In this document: piece by piece, positions 1 to 10,743 of the stretch
Position numbering within the stretch: the stretch's first letter is position 1
Layout of the letters: the number at the start of each line of letters is the position of its first letter
DNA from: Ilex aquifolium
Lineage: Eukaryota > Streptophyta > Magnoliopsida > Aquifoliales > Aquifoliaceae
DNA: 64,000 nt
Direction: 5' to 3'
Assembly (NCBI GenBank): GCA_951799425.1
Contig: OX637395.1
Span: forward strand, 6,474,951-6,538,950
Position numbers and translations under genes: made by a program
The notes under the pieces: generated by a model
What the model was told of the DNA's origin: nothing
What the model saw: the letters and a program-made list of their open reading frames with translations, nothing else
Database searches by the model: none

Positions 1-464
1 TTCTTAACAGGCATTGCCTCAAACAATTTTCTAGCCTCTCTAATTTCTCCATTTCTTACATACCCAGATATCATTGAATTCCAACAAACAACATTCTTGT
101 TATCTATCTTGTCAAACAAAACACGCGCCTCTTCCAACATTCCACATTTTGCGTACCCACTTAACATAGCAGTCCAAGAAACAATATTTCTACCGGGCAC
201 AGCATCAAATACCTCGCGTGCCTCACGAATCATCCCATTCCTAACGTACCCAGATATCATACAATTCCAAGTCACCACATTCTTGTGGGGAATTTCATCG
301 AATACACGGCGTGCAGTTTCTATATCCCCCAGTTTGGAACATCTTGTGATTCTTGCGTTGCAAATATATAATGGGTTTGTATTCGAACTCAAATTACGAC
401 AAACATGAAAATTACTAACGTTGACAAAACCAATAAATGACTTCAATTTGTGCCATACATGCAT
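1..464 (-). CDS. Pentatricopeptide repeat (PPR) protein, 5' part only
   Basis: The minus strand is open from an ATG at 464 to the window edge. After about 40 residues resembling an organelle presequence, it reads as 31- to 35-residue helical repeats with PPR signatures such as NVVTWNCMISGYVRNG, NIVSWTAMLSGYAKCG and NVVCWNSMISGYVRNG. The alternation of repeat lengths and the VxxWNxMIxGY core fit the plant PLS subfamily. Such proteins bind organellar RNA in mitochondria or plastids and act in editing, splicing or stabilisation. At least four repeats are visible; the rest, including any E or DYW tail, lies outside the window. No in-frame stop lies just upstream of the chosen ATG, so a slightly earlier start cannot be excluded. 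The gene diverges from the GST gene across about 2.4 kb. Target transcript and organelle cannot be told from this part. Confidence 0.9.
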   Translation of the reverse strand, partial: MHVWHKLKSFIGFVNVSNFHVCRNLSSNTNPLYICNARITRCSKLGDIETARRVFDEIPHKNVVTWNCMISGYVRNGMIREAREVFDAVPGRNIVSWTAMLSGYAKCGMLEEARVLFDKIDNKNVVCWNSMISGYVRNGEIREARKLFEAMPVK

Positions 465-1127
465 TAACCCAATGCTCAGCTTGGTTGCTGAGATAATGTG
501 GAGGAAAATAGAATAAATGATCTTTTCAATTTTCCTCAGTTTTCCCAAGAAACAAACGGAGGGTTTGATGCTTTTTTGAATAATTCAGTGTCCGTTAACA
601 TATGCGGGATGGTCTCTTTGCTGGGTTTGTACTGGGTTTGTAATGCTCCTAAACACTCTAGTGAAATAATTTTATGTACATGAGGTTATTGAAATTAGGG
701 GGGCAATTTGTGTCGTATCATCCGCGTGTTGGTATTTTTGTATAGTATTCATGTCAAGATTTATGAATAAAAATCTATTTCAATATTTTATTTATCTTCA
801 TAATTAATGGCTAAAAATTGAATCAAGCGAAGATTTGAAGATTTATAATCACAAATATTTTTTTTTCAGTATTATATCTAAAAAGCATTTTTTTTTTAAA
901 TATAGTACCAAAAAAAAAAAAAAAAATTCCGGTAGCATAGTCTAATTCTTTGAGGAAGGGACCTAATTTCACTTGACATTTGCTTTGAGCCTTAGCCGGC
1001 CTATTCAAAATTATTTCCAACTCCTACCACAATAATTCATTCCACTTCATTATGGACACTTATGTTACCAATCTATTATAACTTATCACTTATCAGGTAA
1101 GACAAGTGAATGTCAGTTAATTATGAG

Positions 1128-1347
1128 GTGTCAATTTTGACCCGTTGATACGAATCTGACACATACGATTATAAAATTGACACGATTATTAAATAGACAT
1201 AATAAATAGTCTAAACTAATGTTTAATACTCAGAACATACTAAATAGAATTTTTTTTGCAAGTCTTGACACGAACACAACACGAATAACAATGCCCAACA
1301 CGAAAATACATGACACACGAGTTACACGAACACGACACGATTGACAC
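1128..1347. repeat. MITE-like element rich in ACACGA motifs
   Basis: The block begins with GTGTCAAT and ends with ATTGACAC, so its ends are inverted. Its right half repeats the motif (GA)CACGA many times, as in TGACACGAACACAACACGA. Related ACACGA/TCGTGT-rich sequence recurs at about 30790-31260. This looks like a short non-autonomous DNA transposon with subterminal repeats, perhaps hAT-like. No clean target duplication was found, so class and edges are uncertain. Confidence 0.4.
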
Positions 1348-2306
1348 TTTAATCTAATGTGATTGCTACTAGTGGTGGTGGTCAACAATTATTAGAATAA
1401 TGGGGTCCAATAGACCTATAGTAAGTCATAATTGATTAGCGATATTATGTGTCAATGACATAATATCACTATATTGAGTATTTTTTTTTTGTTTTGAACC
1501 ATTATAATTTTTAAAAAAAAAATTAGTTTGAGAGGGATATTTTCGTTAGATTGCATAAAATATATGAATCTTAATATTATTACCATAATTTCAGGGGTGG
1601 CTTCCATTGGATGCAAGCTTTCCTCTATACTCCGTCTATATAACCGAGTTGGTTTCACCAATTCGGATAAGACTCTCGCTCTTCTCTTAACGGTCGCTTG
1701 TTCAAACTCGTTTACGATAGTAGGTGCATGAACCAGATGCTATTGAGAATGAGTTGAATATTCACTCGCGCCACGGTGGGGCTGTCATGATAGGCTCGAC
1801 CCTTATTAGGTCAATAACTATGACTCAAACTAAATATTCTACTATGAATGGAAACCTCTTTGGTTATGCCTAGAAAGTTTGCTACACCGGTTGTCCCTTC
1901 CCACCTTTTTTGGAAGCAAAAAAAAAATAGCAAGAGAAGATTAGTCGAAGTGCGCATAAGTTGACCCCGGACACCCCTAACCGTTGAACCCAAAAATAAA
2001 AAAGCATAATTGCTTGGCCTAATTTTCTTATACAAAATGCAGTCCCGGTGATTACATTAGCGAATATGTAATGGGTGTATCAGCATATGCAAAGGAAATT
2101 AGTCAGATGCTCTAAGAGATCCAAATTCCGAAAAGTATAGTATCATTAAATTGAAATGCACTGTCTAGACACAGCATTTTCTTCTAATACCTGAAACCAG
2201 AAAGAATATCAGTTAACTACAATTGTTTCTTTCCACCAAGGATTGTAACCAAATCAACATATTGCAACAAAGTACAAACAGAACCCTACAACTAGACAAT
2301 GACAAA

Positions 2307-2327
2307 CCCCCCCCCCCCCCCCCCCCC
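2307..2327. repeat. Poly-C tract (21 C)
   Basis: An uninterrupted run of 21 cytosines in AT-rich intergenic DNA, about 550 bp upstream of the GST start codon. It is one of several such tracts in the window. Confidence 0.9.
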
Positions 2328-2831
2328 ACAAAACAAAAAACACCAATCAAACGGGCGGCAGTGGGAGTTTGTGGTGATGAAGAAATGAAGCAGGACTACA
2401 CTTACAAACCAGGTAAGTAGAGGTGGGTGTTTTGAGCAAAGGGCTTGATTTCACTGGAACTTTGATTGAGCCTTGCCGGCCTATGAACTGACTATTCAAA
2501 GCATACATACAATTAAAAATATTGGTCTGCAATTACAAAGCTGTCGCCATGAGATACCAAAACACAGTTGTTCAAAGACTATAGTCCAAACTTGTCTACT
2601 TCTAACCGTAACATCACTCTCGATTGATATCCTATTGCTCTGACTCATTGGTGCACTAATAACAACAACAATTCTGACCCTGCTGATTTCTAGAGAACAA
2701 GAACAAGAGAACAAGAGACCTACTATGAATTCTGTCTTGTTATCTAACAAAGTAAGCGAATCTATAGGCATATAACGTTATAAACTAATATTCCAAAAAT
2801 AAAAAGACAAGAAGCTATTGAAAAAGATGTG

Positions 2832-2840
2832 TATATAAAG
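2832..2840 (+). promoter_or_regulatory. TATA box of the GST gene
   Basis: TATATAAAG lies 36 bases before the ATG at 2876. This leaves room for only a very short leader, as is common in stress-inducible GSTU genes. It is the only strong TATA match just upstream of the start. Confidence 0.6.
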
Positions 2841-2875
2841 GATCCAAGCCATCACAGTTTGCTTATCAAAACATT

Positions 2876-4121
2876 ATGGCAGAAGAAGTGAAGGTTTTCA
2901 GGACATGGTCAAGCCCATTTGCGCTGAGGATAGTTTGGGCACTGAAACTTAAGGGCATAGAATTTGAGACCATATTTGAGGATCTTGACAACAAGAGCCC
3001 TCTCCTCCTCCAATACAATCCTGTTCACAAACAAGTTCCAGTGCTTGTGCACAATGGAAAGCCAATATTAGAATCACTTTTAATTCTGGAGTATATCGAA
3101 GAAACATGGAAGCAAAATCCCTTACTACCTGAAGATCCCTATGAGAAAGCTACAGCACGTTTCTGGGCAAAATTCAATGATGAAAAGGTAAACAAACACA
3201 GTTATCATATGGATATAGGCTGACTTGCCCTGAACAAGAAATAACAATCAAGGCTTTGATATATTTGCTTAAGTTCAATTTCATAATTAACATCTCTCAT
3301 GTTAATGAGTAGTTGAGTACACTTCAATGAGGGAGGGTGGACCAGATATCAACCTAATTTTACAATTTCAAATAAATTGGTATCCTCAAATTTAAACCCA
3401 CAACATTATGGTTGTTGATCTGACACTTTTACTACTGCACTAGGCAACCTATTTCATTAAAACTTAGTTCATTACATAAACTACATAAACTTAGTTCATT
3501 ACATAAACTTCTTGCATATAAACAAAAAGATTGTAGAGTACACAAAACTAATGCCTATAGCAGCTGGGAGAGAGGGGTGTAGGTTGTCTAACACTAGCTG
3601 ACTTTCAGACTTGAACCCACAAAGACTCATATGGGCAGATTAGTACTTACCATCGTTCCAGATCCAACCTCCAGGGGTTGAAATCTTTGAAATCATACTC
3701 TATGATTGACATTTCTAACTAGCTGACAAAGTTACCTATGTTTTTCTCTTGAATGCAGCTTTTGCCTTCAGTATGGCAGGCTTTCATTAAACAAGGAACA
3801 GAGCAAGAAGAGGCAATTGTTCCAGCTGTGGAGAACCTGAAATTGGTAGAAGAGCAGCTGAAGGGGAAGATTTTCTTTGGTGGAGAGAAAATCGGTTTTC
3901 TGGATCTAGCATTTGGTTGGATAGCTAATTTCATTAGTGTCCTACAAGAGGTAACTGGTCTAAAGGTGATTGACTCGGAGAAATTTCCACTGTTATCAGC
4001 ATGGATGGAGAAGTTTTCAGATGATCCAGTAATCAATGAATGCGGGCAACCTCGAGACAGGTTAAGCACTAAGTTCAAAGCAATGCGTGAGGCATACCTT
4101 GCAGCGGCTGCACCTAAATGA
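2876..4121 (+). CDS. Tau-class glutathione S-transferase (GSTU), two exons
   Basis: Exons are 2876-3187 and 3759-4121, with a 571-bp GT-AG phase-0 intron, giving 224 residues, the usual length for this class. The N-terminal thioredoxin-like half contains [20 protein letters not shown], with the likely catalytic Ser13 just before Pro14, and the glutathione-binding segments [16 protein letters not shown] (Glu66-Ser67). The all-helical C-terminal half includes [17 protein letters not shown]. The single intron near residue 104 is the standard plant tau-class position. These cytosolic enzymes conjugate glutathione to xenobiotics or oxidised lipids, or act as peroxidases, and many are induced by auxin, herbicide or stress. 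All key residues are present and the gene looks intact. An AATAAA at 4441 may be its poly(A) signal. The exact substrate cannot be predicted. Confidence 0.95.
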
Positions 4122-7100
4122 TCCACTTCCTCAAGCTATTTCAAAACCTTGAAGTAGGACTTTCAATGTATCGTGTCGTGTTTTTTTCCCCGATCTTATG
4201 TTTCCCCGTAAATCTGTGTTCTTGTGGTGTTTGTGTTTTTGAGTCTTAGTTTTCTCGTTCTCTTGTTATCGCCTATTGGATGGAAGTTAATTCCTAGCAC
4301 AGGGCTCGTAGAATTGTTTGAACAAAGATCCAATGATAAACCTCCCCACTAAAGATGATGTGCTTCAGTGTGTACACTTACCTTGCAGGACTTTACTTGA
4401 AATTATGCAGTAGAGGGTCCTATCTTTGGTGTTTTCAAAGAATAAATGGCACGACTGATAATCTCATTATCCAACAAGTTTGAGTGAGCACCACAGGCTC
4501 TATTTTCCCTGAGTGATTTAGCAACAAAATGATTCATATTGCACAATGCACATTCTGTTTATTTGCATTTTCTGATCTCCATTAGTGCCATTTTATTTGC
4601 ATTTTCCGAAAATAAAAACTTAAATGTTATTACATACAGCATAGAAAAGCATAACATTTTGGTATGGTAAGACAAGTTTAAGCATCAACATTGTTCATGG
4701 TTAAAGTCCTAGTATACTCCAGATACATTGATAAGGCATGGTTTGAACAAGATCAAAATTTCATCTCTGTGTATTGTTTCGATCACCTAGGAAATGAAAA
4801 CGTCTCGATAACATAATGAAAACGAATAAAAAATTTGAGAATTTATATCCAAAATATTTTGAAACATTGATTGAAATAGATCAAAACATCTCAAAACATT
4901 CCGAAATAATGGTGGAAACATGCTGAAACATCTCAAAACATTCTGAAAAACATTGGAACTTCAATTCCATAACTAATTCATTTTGATCTCCTTGAAAATG
5001 AAAACATTTCGGACGTTTCAAAACCAAATTTTGATCCTTGGTTCTGAACAAAGCAAGCTGAATATAACAAATCTTACTGCAATTTGGATGTGATCATACA
5101 CATAGTTACGTACCATTAATTTGCTTCATTCCTAAAGCAGGAAACAGACTGCAATAGTAACAACATAAACCAAGCCCTATCTCACCTTTTCACAGGACAA
5201 AAATGAAAGAGACGAATGCAGCAAAAAATTGTAGAACTATAGTTGAGAGCATCTGTTATATTTATCCGTAAGATGAATATGTATCACTGCCTTAATGCTA
5301 CACTATGCAAAAGATCAAAAGAATTCTCATTTTTACCTAATGGGTTATGCGACAAAAGAATTGTTGCCTGCAAAACATTGACAGAGAAGAGTACAAGTTA
5401 TCTATTGCACCCCATTCCTTAGTCCACCTTTTTTATTGTACTCCAAATTAATTTTAAAAGCTCTACACAAGGAAGAAAAATAAATATCAAACAGCAACAC
5501 AGTAGCAGGACAAATGACACCACAACACAATATTGGTCGCCAGGCAGAACTTTTCCAGAAAAGGAAACAACTACTGCATGAATGAAACTAACCAGTACCT
5601 GCCATGCTTTTTTTCTCATCCCCACCCTTCATCAATTAGTCATGCTTACTTGATTAGTGGCTTTGCATAAAGTCTTCAGCTTCTGGTGGAAGTCCTTCCC
5701 TACAACAATCTACCTCAAATCACGAACAAATCTCACCTGCAATACCAAAAGTTGGAAATATTCCACGTACCAGATGCTAATATGAAAAATTTCACGGCTC
5801 TCATGATGCTCTCTGGATAGATGGAATTTGTGGAAAGTTCCTTACTGATTACCTAAAGGGGTGCACTGTCTTGATTCTACAAATTTATTTTGCACCATGG
5901 GTCCACACCTATTAAAAAGGTCCAGGGGAGTAATAATTGTAAGGCCATCAAGTACAATCAGAATTCATCCTGGGATCCAACAATTCAAGCAGTTCGAATC
6001 CGAATTCCATCAGGATTTTACTTTTCAGGTTTATATGCCCAGTCCAGATTGATTTGATATCTTTGGAACACCCAATGTTAGGATCATAAGATCAGGATTG
6101 GGATTCTAATAACCACAGTTGCTAATGAATTGTCCAAGTCCTAGCACGTCGAATAGGTTCCAAAGTCTCAACCAGCCTCAAAAGTGAACCAGGAAGCAAA
6201 ATAAAGCACCTTTAGACACCCTCATCGCCTTCCTGTGATGATCATGTCAAATACCATTTCCATGCTGTAACTGCTAAACTAAAATGTAATCATGGATGCA
6301 TTCTCTCTTGCTTGGAAATAGAATTTGGAAACAGGTTCTAATCTAGGATCCAGTATTCACAATCTGAGGCACTTCACAAATGCTAAATTTCCAATGCTTC
6401 CACCCAATAAATATTTGACCTTTACCCAAAAACCAAACTATGCTAAGAAACAAAATCTTTATGAGGCATTTCTTCAAACAAATTGTGCTCTCTCTCCAAC
6501 TCATTGAGCCTCACGTGCATAGTAATCAAAGCATTACCAATATACATATCCAAGCAAAATCTCATTTCCAATAAATAATCATGAACTATTTTTCCCATCT
6601 CATAATCCAATTAACAGACACAGGCATTTAGAAACAGAAAGAAATGTATCCAATTAATTTTCACATCTCTGTGTAAAATCTGATAGCCTTGGATAACATC
6701 CAATTATGGTTCATAGCCATTGTTTTGTTACTATGTGAAACTCCGCAAAAAACTGGCAAAACAGCAAGGGGGTCTTTGAATTGGGCGTGTTTGCTCATGA
6801 GGTTGCTGAGAAAAAGACAGACTGGTCGAATGTCAAAAGGGATTATAAGCGAATGGACTTTGTGGAGATCTCCAGACTGACTTGGTGAAGAACGGTGATA
6901 CTGTTTTTGAGAATGTGACGTTTGATTTCATAAACCTAACATGCATAAGTTTGCTATTTTCATGAGGTGAAACTGAGGTTTGGTCTCTATAATTTGAATG
7001 GGATGCTTAACTTCTTTACCGTTGGAAATGGTGTTTGGTCACAGTCTTAGCAGTATCCCGTGCCCTTTCAATTGGATCGTAAGTCAGGATAGTGGCTAAA

Positions 7101-7406
7101 TAGGAAAACTTGGTGGTCAGGTTGGGGTGGTCAAAGGAAAATAGAATTTGTGTTCATTATATCTTCAATTATTCAAATTTATATCTTGTGGTTGGGCACG
7201 TGATCATTTCCGTTGGCAAAAAATTGCTGGAAAAGTGATAAATATATGGCATATTAAAATTTTATGCCCCTTTTAGGTGCAGAAATCACTATTAGGTTAC
7301 ATATTGACAAACATAATTAATTAAAGATGAAGAGAGAGAGAGAGAGAGTCACACTAAATTCTCTGCATATAAAATTGCAAAGATAAAAAATTGTGTCTGA
7401 TATTGA
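4122..7406. other. Intergenic region between GST and aspartic protease
   Basis: This 3.3-kb stretch holds the GST 3' untranslated region, a dispersed repeat (4770-5045), an isolated exon-like segment on the minus strand (5654-5713), further AT-rich sequence and a short (GA)n run near 7330-7348. I see no intact gene. A 49-codon open stretch at 6739-6888 has protein-like composition, but I could not assign it. Confidence 0.55.
4770..5045. repeat. Dispersed repeat with AAACATY-rich body
   Basis: The sequence repeats short motifs such as CTCAAAACATTC and GAAACATGCTGAAACAT, and ends with TTCATTTTGATCTCCTTGAAAATG followed by a run close to GTTTCAAAACCAAATTTT. A diverged relative of this end occurs at about 29070-29135, beside the copia element, where TTCAATCTCCTCTGAAAACAG leads into a similar stretch. 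It is probably an old non-autonomous repeat of unknown class. Confidence 0.4.
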
Positions 7407-8726
7407 TCACTGTTTGGTGCAATCCATGGGCTTAAAGGTAATCATCTTCTTCTTTAGGTCATAGCCCACATAGAAGTTCATCTGTGCCAGGTTACCATAA
7501 ATGGCGATCTCTCCAGCTGGGGCAAAACCCAAGCATATGGAAAACAAGCTAGTCCTAACAAAGGTGTTCAATGGATTCAACTTCAAGTCTCCACCCCTGA
7601 AATGCACAGTAATAATAGGTATGGCACTAACATTCAACTTAGAGTAGCACAGACTTAGCATCAATTTCGGATCCTTGATCGGTCGGGCCTTGATCGTATT
7701 TTTCACGGCCAACACTAACCGGCTGTAGAGATCTGGTGGAAGGAGGGTCAGGGTTGAACCAGAGTCAATGACGATGTTACCAGCCTGAGCTAACTTAGAA
7801 GCATTTGATGAGGCTGAGGACATGTAAAAGTCCAGCCTTTTGTTTGCAACACTGATTCCTTCCAGTGTCAAGAAATAGAAAGCAAATGGGGATTTTGAGA
7901 CTATTGGAGTTGAAACCACCCCACGCCCTGAAACCACACCACTGCCTCCAAAGTTCATTTTGCTGGCCTTGGTGTTTTGGGCAGACATTGGCACCAAGCA
8001 ATAAGAAAATTTGCCTCCAATGGAAGATCCCATCTGTGAGATAAGCGAAACTTGACCACCTCCGAGGCCAACTATGCCAGCTCCAGCATTGCTGAACATG
8101 CCGCCGTTGTCGTGTCCACAGCCAAAAATGATGTCGCGGAGGGTGGTGGAACCCAATTTTACCGTTTCAGTGGCGAGATCACCGCGACTGAAAGATTTGT
8201 CTCCATAACTGACTGAGTACTGGCAAGTATTCGTAGTTGGGAGGCAAGAAGTTCTTGGAAGAGATGGGCATTGTTTTGAACCACAAGGTACCACTTTATA
8301 TGAAGAAGAACTGTTTGGGCTGAAGAGAGGAGGCTTCCGGTTGTAGCAACGAATACAGGGCTTGCATTGTGTCCATATAAGGTCACTACCAGTATCAACA
8401 ATTGCAGGAATTTGAACCGGTGGGGTCCCCATGGATATCTTCATGATATATTCTCCACCATTGGGGGTTACATTGGCTGAAGCTGATTGGGGAGAGAATG
8501 ACATGAGACGATGAACACGGGAAAATGAACGTTGCAAAGCATTGTTCAGGCGTTGTGAAGGAGTTAGAGAAGGGTTGTGGAATGGAGATTTTGGCGAGTC
8601 TCGGTGTATTAGATCCATAGTGAAACCGCCATTGTTAGCTTCTGTGATGGAGAATCTAGAGACAAATATGATGGATATTGCAAGAGATATGGAGAAAAAT
8701 GAGTGAAATGATACCATGGTTGCCAT
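7407..8726 (-). CDS. Secreted CDR1-like aspartic protease, single exon
   Basis: One open frame of 439 residues. A hydrophobic signal peptide covers residues 5-30. A short propeptide contains the family motif FTMDLIHRDSPKSPFHNP. The first catalytic motif is DTGSDLIWTQC (Asp111), the flap tyrosine lies in SVSYGD (Tyr174), and the second catalytic motif is DSGSTLTLLP (Asp321). Between them is the cysteine-rich segment typical of plant nepenthesin-type enzymes (family A1B): CKPCIRCYNRKPPLFSP and CGSKQC. There is no plant-specific insert, which separates it from phytepsins. Arabidopsis CDR1 is an apoplastic protease in defence signalling; whether this gene does the same is inference. The gene is intronless, as is usual for this clade. 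A second in-frame ATG follows three codons later, so the start could be either. A TATAAA lies about 65 bp upstream. Confidence 0.93.
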   Translation of the reverse strand: MATMVSFHSFFSISLAISIIFVSRFSITEANNGGFTMDLIHRDSPKSPFHNPSLTPSQRLNNALQRSFSRVHRLMSFSPQSASANVTPNGGEYIMKISMGTPPVQIPAIVDTGSDLIWTQCKPCIRCYNRKPPLFSPNSSSSYKVVPCGSKQCPSLPRTSCLPTTNTCQYSVSYGDKSFSRGDLATETVKLGSTTLRDIIFGCGHDNGGMFSNAGAGIVGLGGGQVSLISQMGSSIGGKFSYCLVPMSAQNTKASKMNFGGSGVVSGRGVVSTPIVSKSPFAFYFLTLEGISVANKRLDFYMSSASSNASKLAQAGNIVIDSGSTLTLLPPDLYSRLVLAVKNTIKARPIKDPKLMLSLCYSKLNVSAIPIITVHFRGGDLKLNPLNTFVRTSLFSICLGFAPAGEIAIYGNLAQMNFYVGYDLKKKMITFKPMDCTKQ

Positions 8727-8790
8727 GGTTCTTTGAGAGAGGGACAGGAATTGTGCATGAGGTTGGCTTGTATGAAGATTAGAATGAGCA

Positions 8791-8796
8791 TTTATA
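8791..8796 (-). promoter_or_regulatory. TATA box of the aspartic protease gene
   Basis: On the minus strand CTATAAATGC is centred about 67 bases before the ATG at 8726. This implies transcription starting near 8762 and a leader of about 35 bases. Confidence 0.5.
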
Positions 8797-8848
8797 GTAA
8801 GAAAAGATTACTTGGGATTAACTTCCGTTCTAGATTTTCTGGGGTATA

Positions 8849-9434
8849 TCTATATAATAAAATACAAGGCATTTCAAATTTCCAAAGATATAAAAATGAC
8901 ATTTGCATTTCGCGATAATTTTTAAATTAATCCAAAATCAATCTAAAATCATTGCTGAAAATTAAGTTCCAGGCCACTACCTCACACGTCTTTACTTTTT
9001 GCCCCAAGTGTTGTCCACTCTCACGTGACGTCTACTACCCTCTCACGTCTCCCACTCTCTCATTTCTACTGCACTCTCTCAAGTCTCCGACTTTATCACG
9101 TCTCTCCTATCTATTGCCCTTCTATAATTTTTTTTCCTCTCTCTCTCGCATCTCTCTCACTTGTAGCGCCTTCGGTTTCATTATGAAGGATGGTGACGTG
9201 AGTCATTTTTTTAAAATAAAGATTTGTACTTATTATTATTATTATTATTATTATATAAACTGTGTAAATAGATTGATATTGTCTAAGGGTTGTGTTGTCA
9301 GAGTATATTTTGCCGATTTTATTTTGAATAGTGGATCTATATTAAGTGGTGACTTTTTTTTTTTTTTTTTGTTATACATTGCTTTCAAGTGCAATTTTTT
9401 TTTTTCTATATCTTCAGGCACGGGCAATGACTAA
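8849..9434 (+). mobile_element. Short non-autonomous Helitron-like element
   Basis: The left end is TCTATATAATAAAATA, preceded by A. The right end is CACGGGCAATGACTAA, followed by T. Both match Helitron rules: 5' TC, 3' CTRR, insertion between A and T, no target duplication. The element at 40569 has a matching left end and a similar right end. The inside is pyrimidine-rich and has a (TTA)n run near 9230-9253 but no coding capacity. It begins only about 55 bp upstream of the protease TATA box. The 3' hairpin is weak, so the call rests on the paired ends. Confidence 0.55.
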
Positions 9435-10743
9435 TAATCGATATGATGTACATTATGTGTATATTGTTAGAGCTTATTTTTATGTTTTATATTTATATTT
9501 ATGAGCATAAACTAGTGTAGGGTAATATTGTATTTCATTCAATCTCTTTCCCCCTCTCTCACTCTTCCTCCCTTGTTCTTTATCTAATAAACCCTAATAT
9601 CAACTTTACATTTTAACTTAGATGATTTGTTGTTATTCGATCGTCATAATGACGTGGTATTTCCTGTTGATGAATATTTACTCCAACTCGAGATGATATG
9701 GTGAAGAGTAAATCCTAGATATGCTTGAAAGGTTAACATAAAAAATCCTTGAATTAATGATGTTTTGACCACAATTAACAATGGTATGTATGCATTTATG
9801 ATGACAAAAAGCAACATATAATTTTTTCACATAAGTATTAACAGCAACTCACGTTAATTACTTGAATAAATGACAAATCTAAAACTCAGATTACAACTTA
9901 ATGACCAATATTTAAAAAACGAACTAACGATTTTTATTAAACACTAGATTTCAATTCATTCCACATGTCTATCACTATATTATGAAAAGTCAAAAGAAAG
10001 AAATCTTCAATTCAAAACTTATATATTGACATTATCCATGGTCATATCGTTGATACTATCACAGCGCCGTATCATATTTAGCCCACAATTTTAGTTGATT
10101 TTTTCTTTTCTTTTTTTTATTTCCCTTTCCTTTCGGACAAGAAATTATCGGTCTACCTCTCCACCAATTATAGGATGAAACTTTCACATTACCCATAGCT
10201 TCAACCCAAAGATGCGGCTATTTAAGGGAATCGTCAAATAACCTCTATGTAGAGAGAATACCTACGTTCTTAAGATAAGATCTCTCCTACTCATACAGTA
10301 CTAAGCTAGGCTTTGGCTTCCCAAGCTTATCGAGCTGGACCTCAGCCTAGACAACGCCATGTTCATTTAAGGTTACAGTACTTGCTTCCAAAGCTTGCAC
10401 CTTAATCAAGTTGGCTCCGCACATTCACAACCATAATGGATAGTATGCAGTATGGAAAGTAATTAAAAAAAAAAAAACTTGTGGAAGCAGTGACTACATT
10501 TTGGTGTTTCCTGAAAAGAGAAACTCCCAAATCAATTGAGACCCAAAGCTCACATGGCAACATATTCACTACCAATATCAAAGCAAGATTCAGCACTCGA
10601 TGTTTGAGAAATAAGAAACAAGTAAATAAACTATGCTTCATTTCAATCCAATCATTGTTTTCGAAGACAGAAGATAGTGATTTCAATTCCACAAGGAAGG
10701 AAAAGGCACTATTTGGTAGATTCCATATAAAATACAGATTTTT
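9435..10743. other. Intergenic region and probable AUG7 3' untranslated region
   Basis: The left part contains a copia-LTR-like stretch, CTCTTCCTCCCTTG followed by AATAAACCCTAATATC (about 9540-9610), with no clear borders. About 10400-10743 lies directly downstream of the AUG7 stop codon on the minus strand and is likely its untranslated tail. No gene is seen. Confidence 0.45.

Larger units (their letters stand above)
465..2875. other. Intergenic region between PPR and GST genes
   Basis: This 2.4-kb stretch separates two divergent genes. It holds a small MITE-like element (1128-1347), A/T homopolymer runs near 850-930, a 21-base C run (2307-2327) and otherwise AT-rich sequence. Short open frames here have no recognisable protein features. 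The right end carries the GST promoter. Confidence 0.6.

Noticed and set aside
6739-6888. 49-codon open stretch with protein-like composition (FELGVFAHEVAEKKTDW)
   Set aside because: It is short, unsupported by neighbouring exons or splice sites, and not recognised. It may be a decayed gene fragment, but this cannot be shown.
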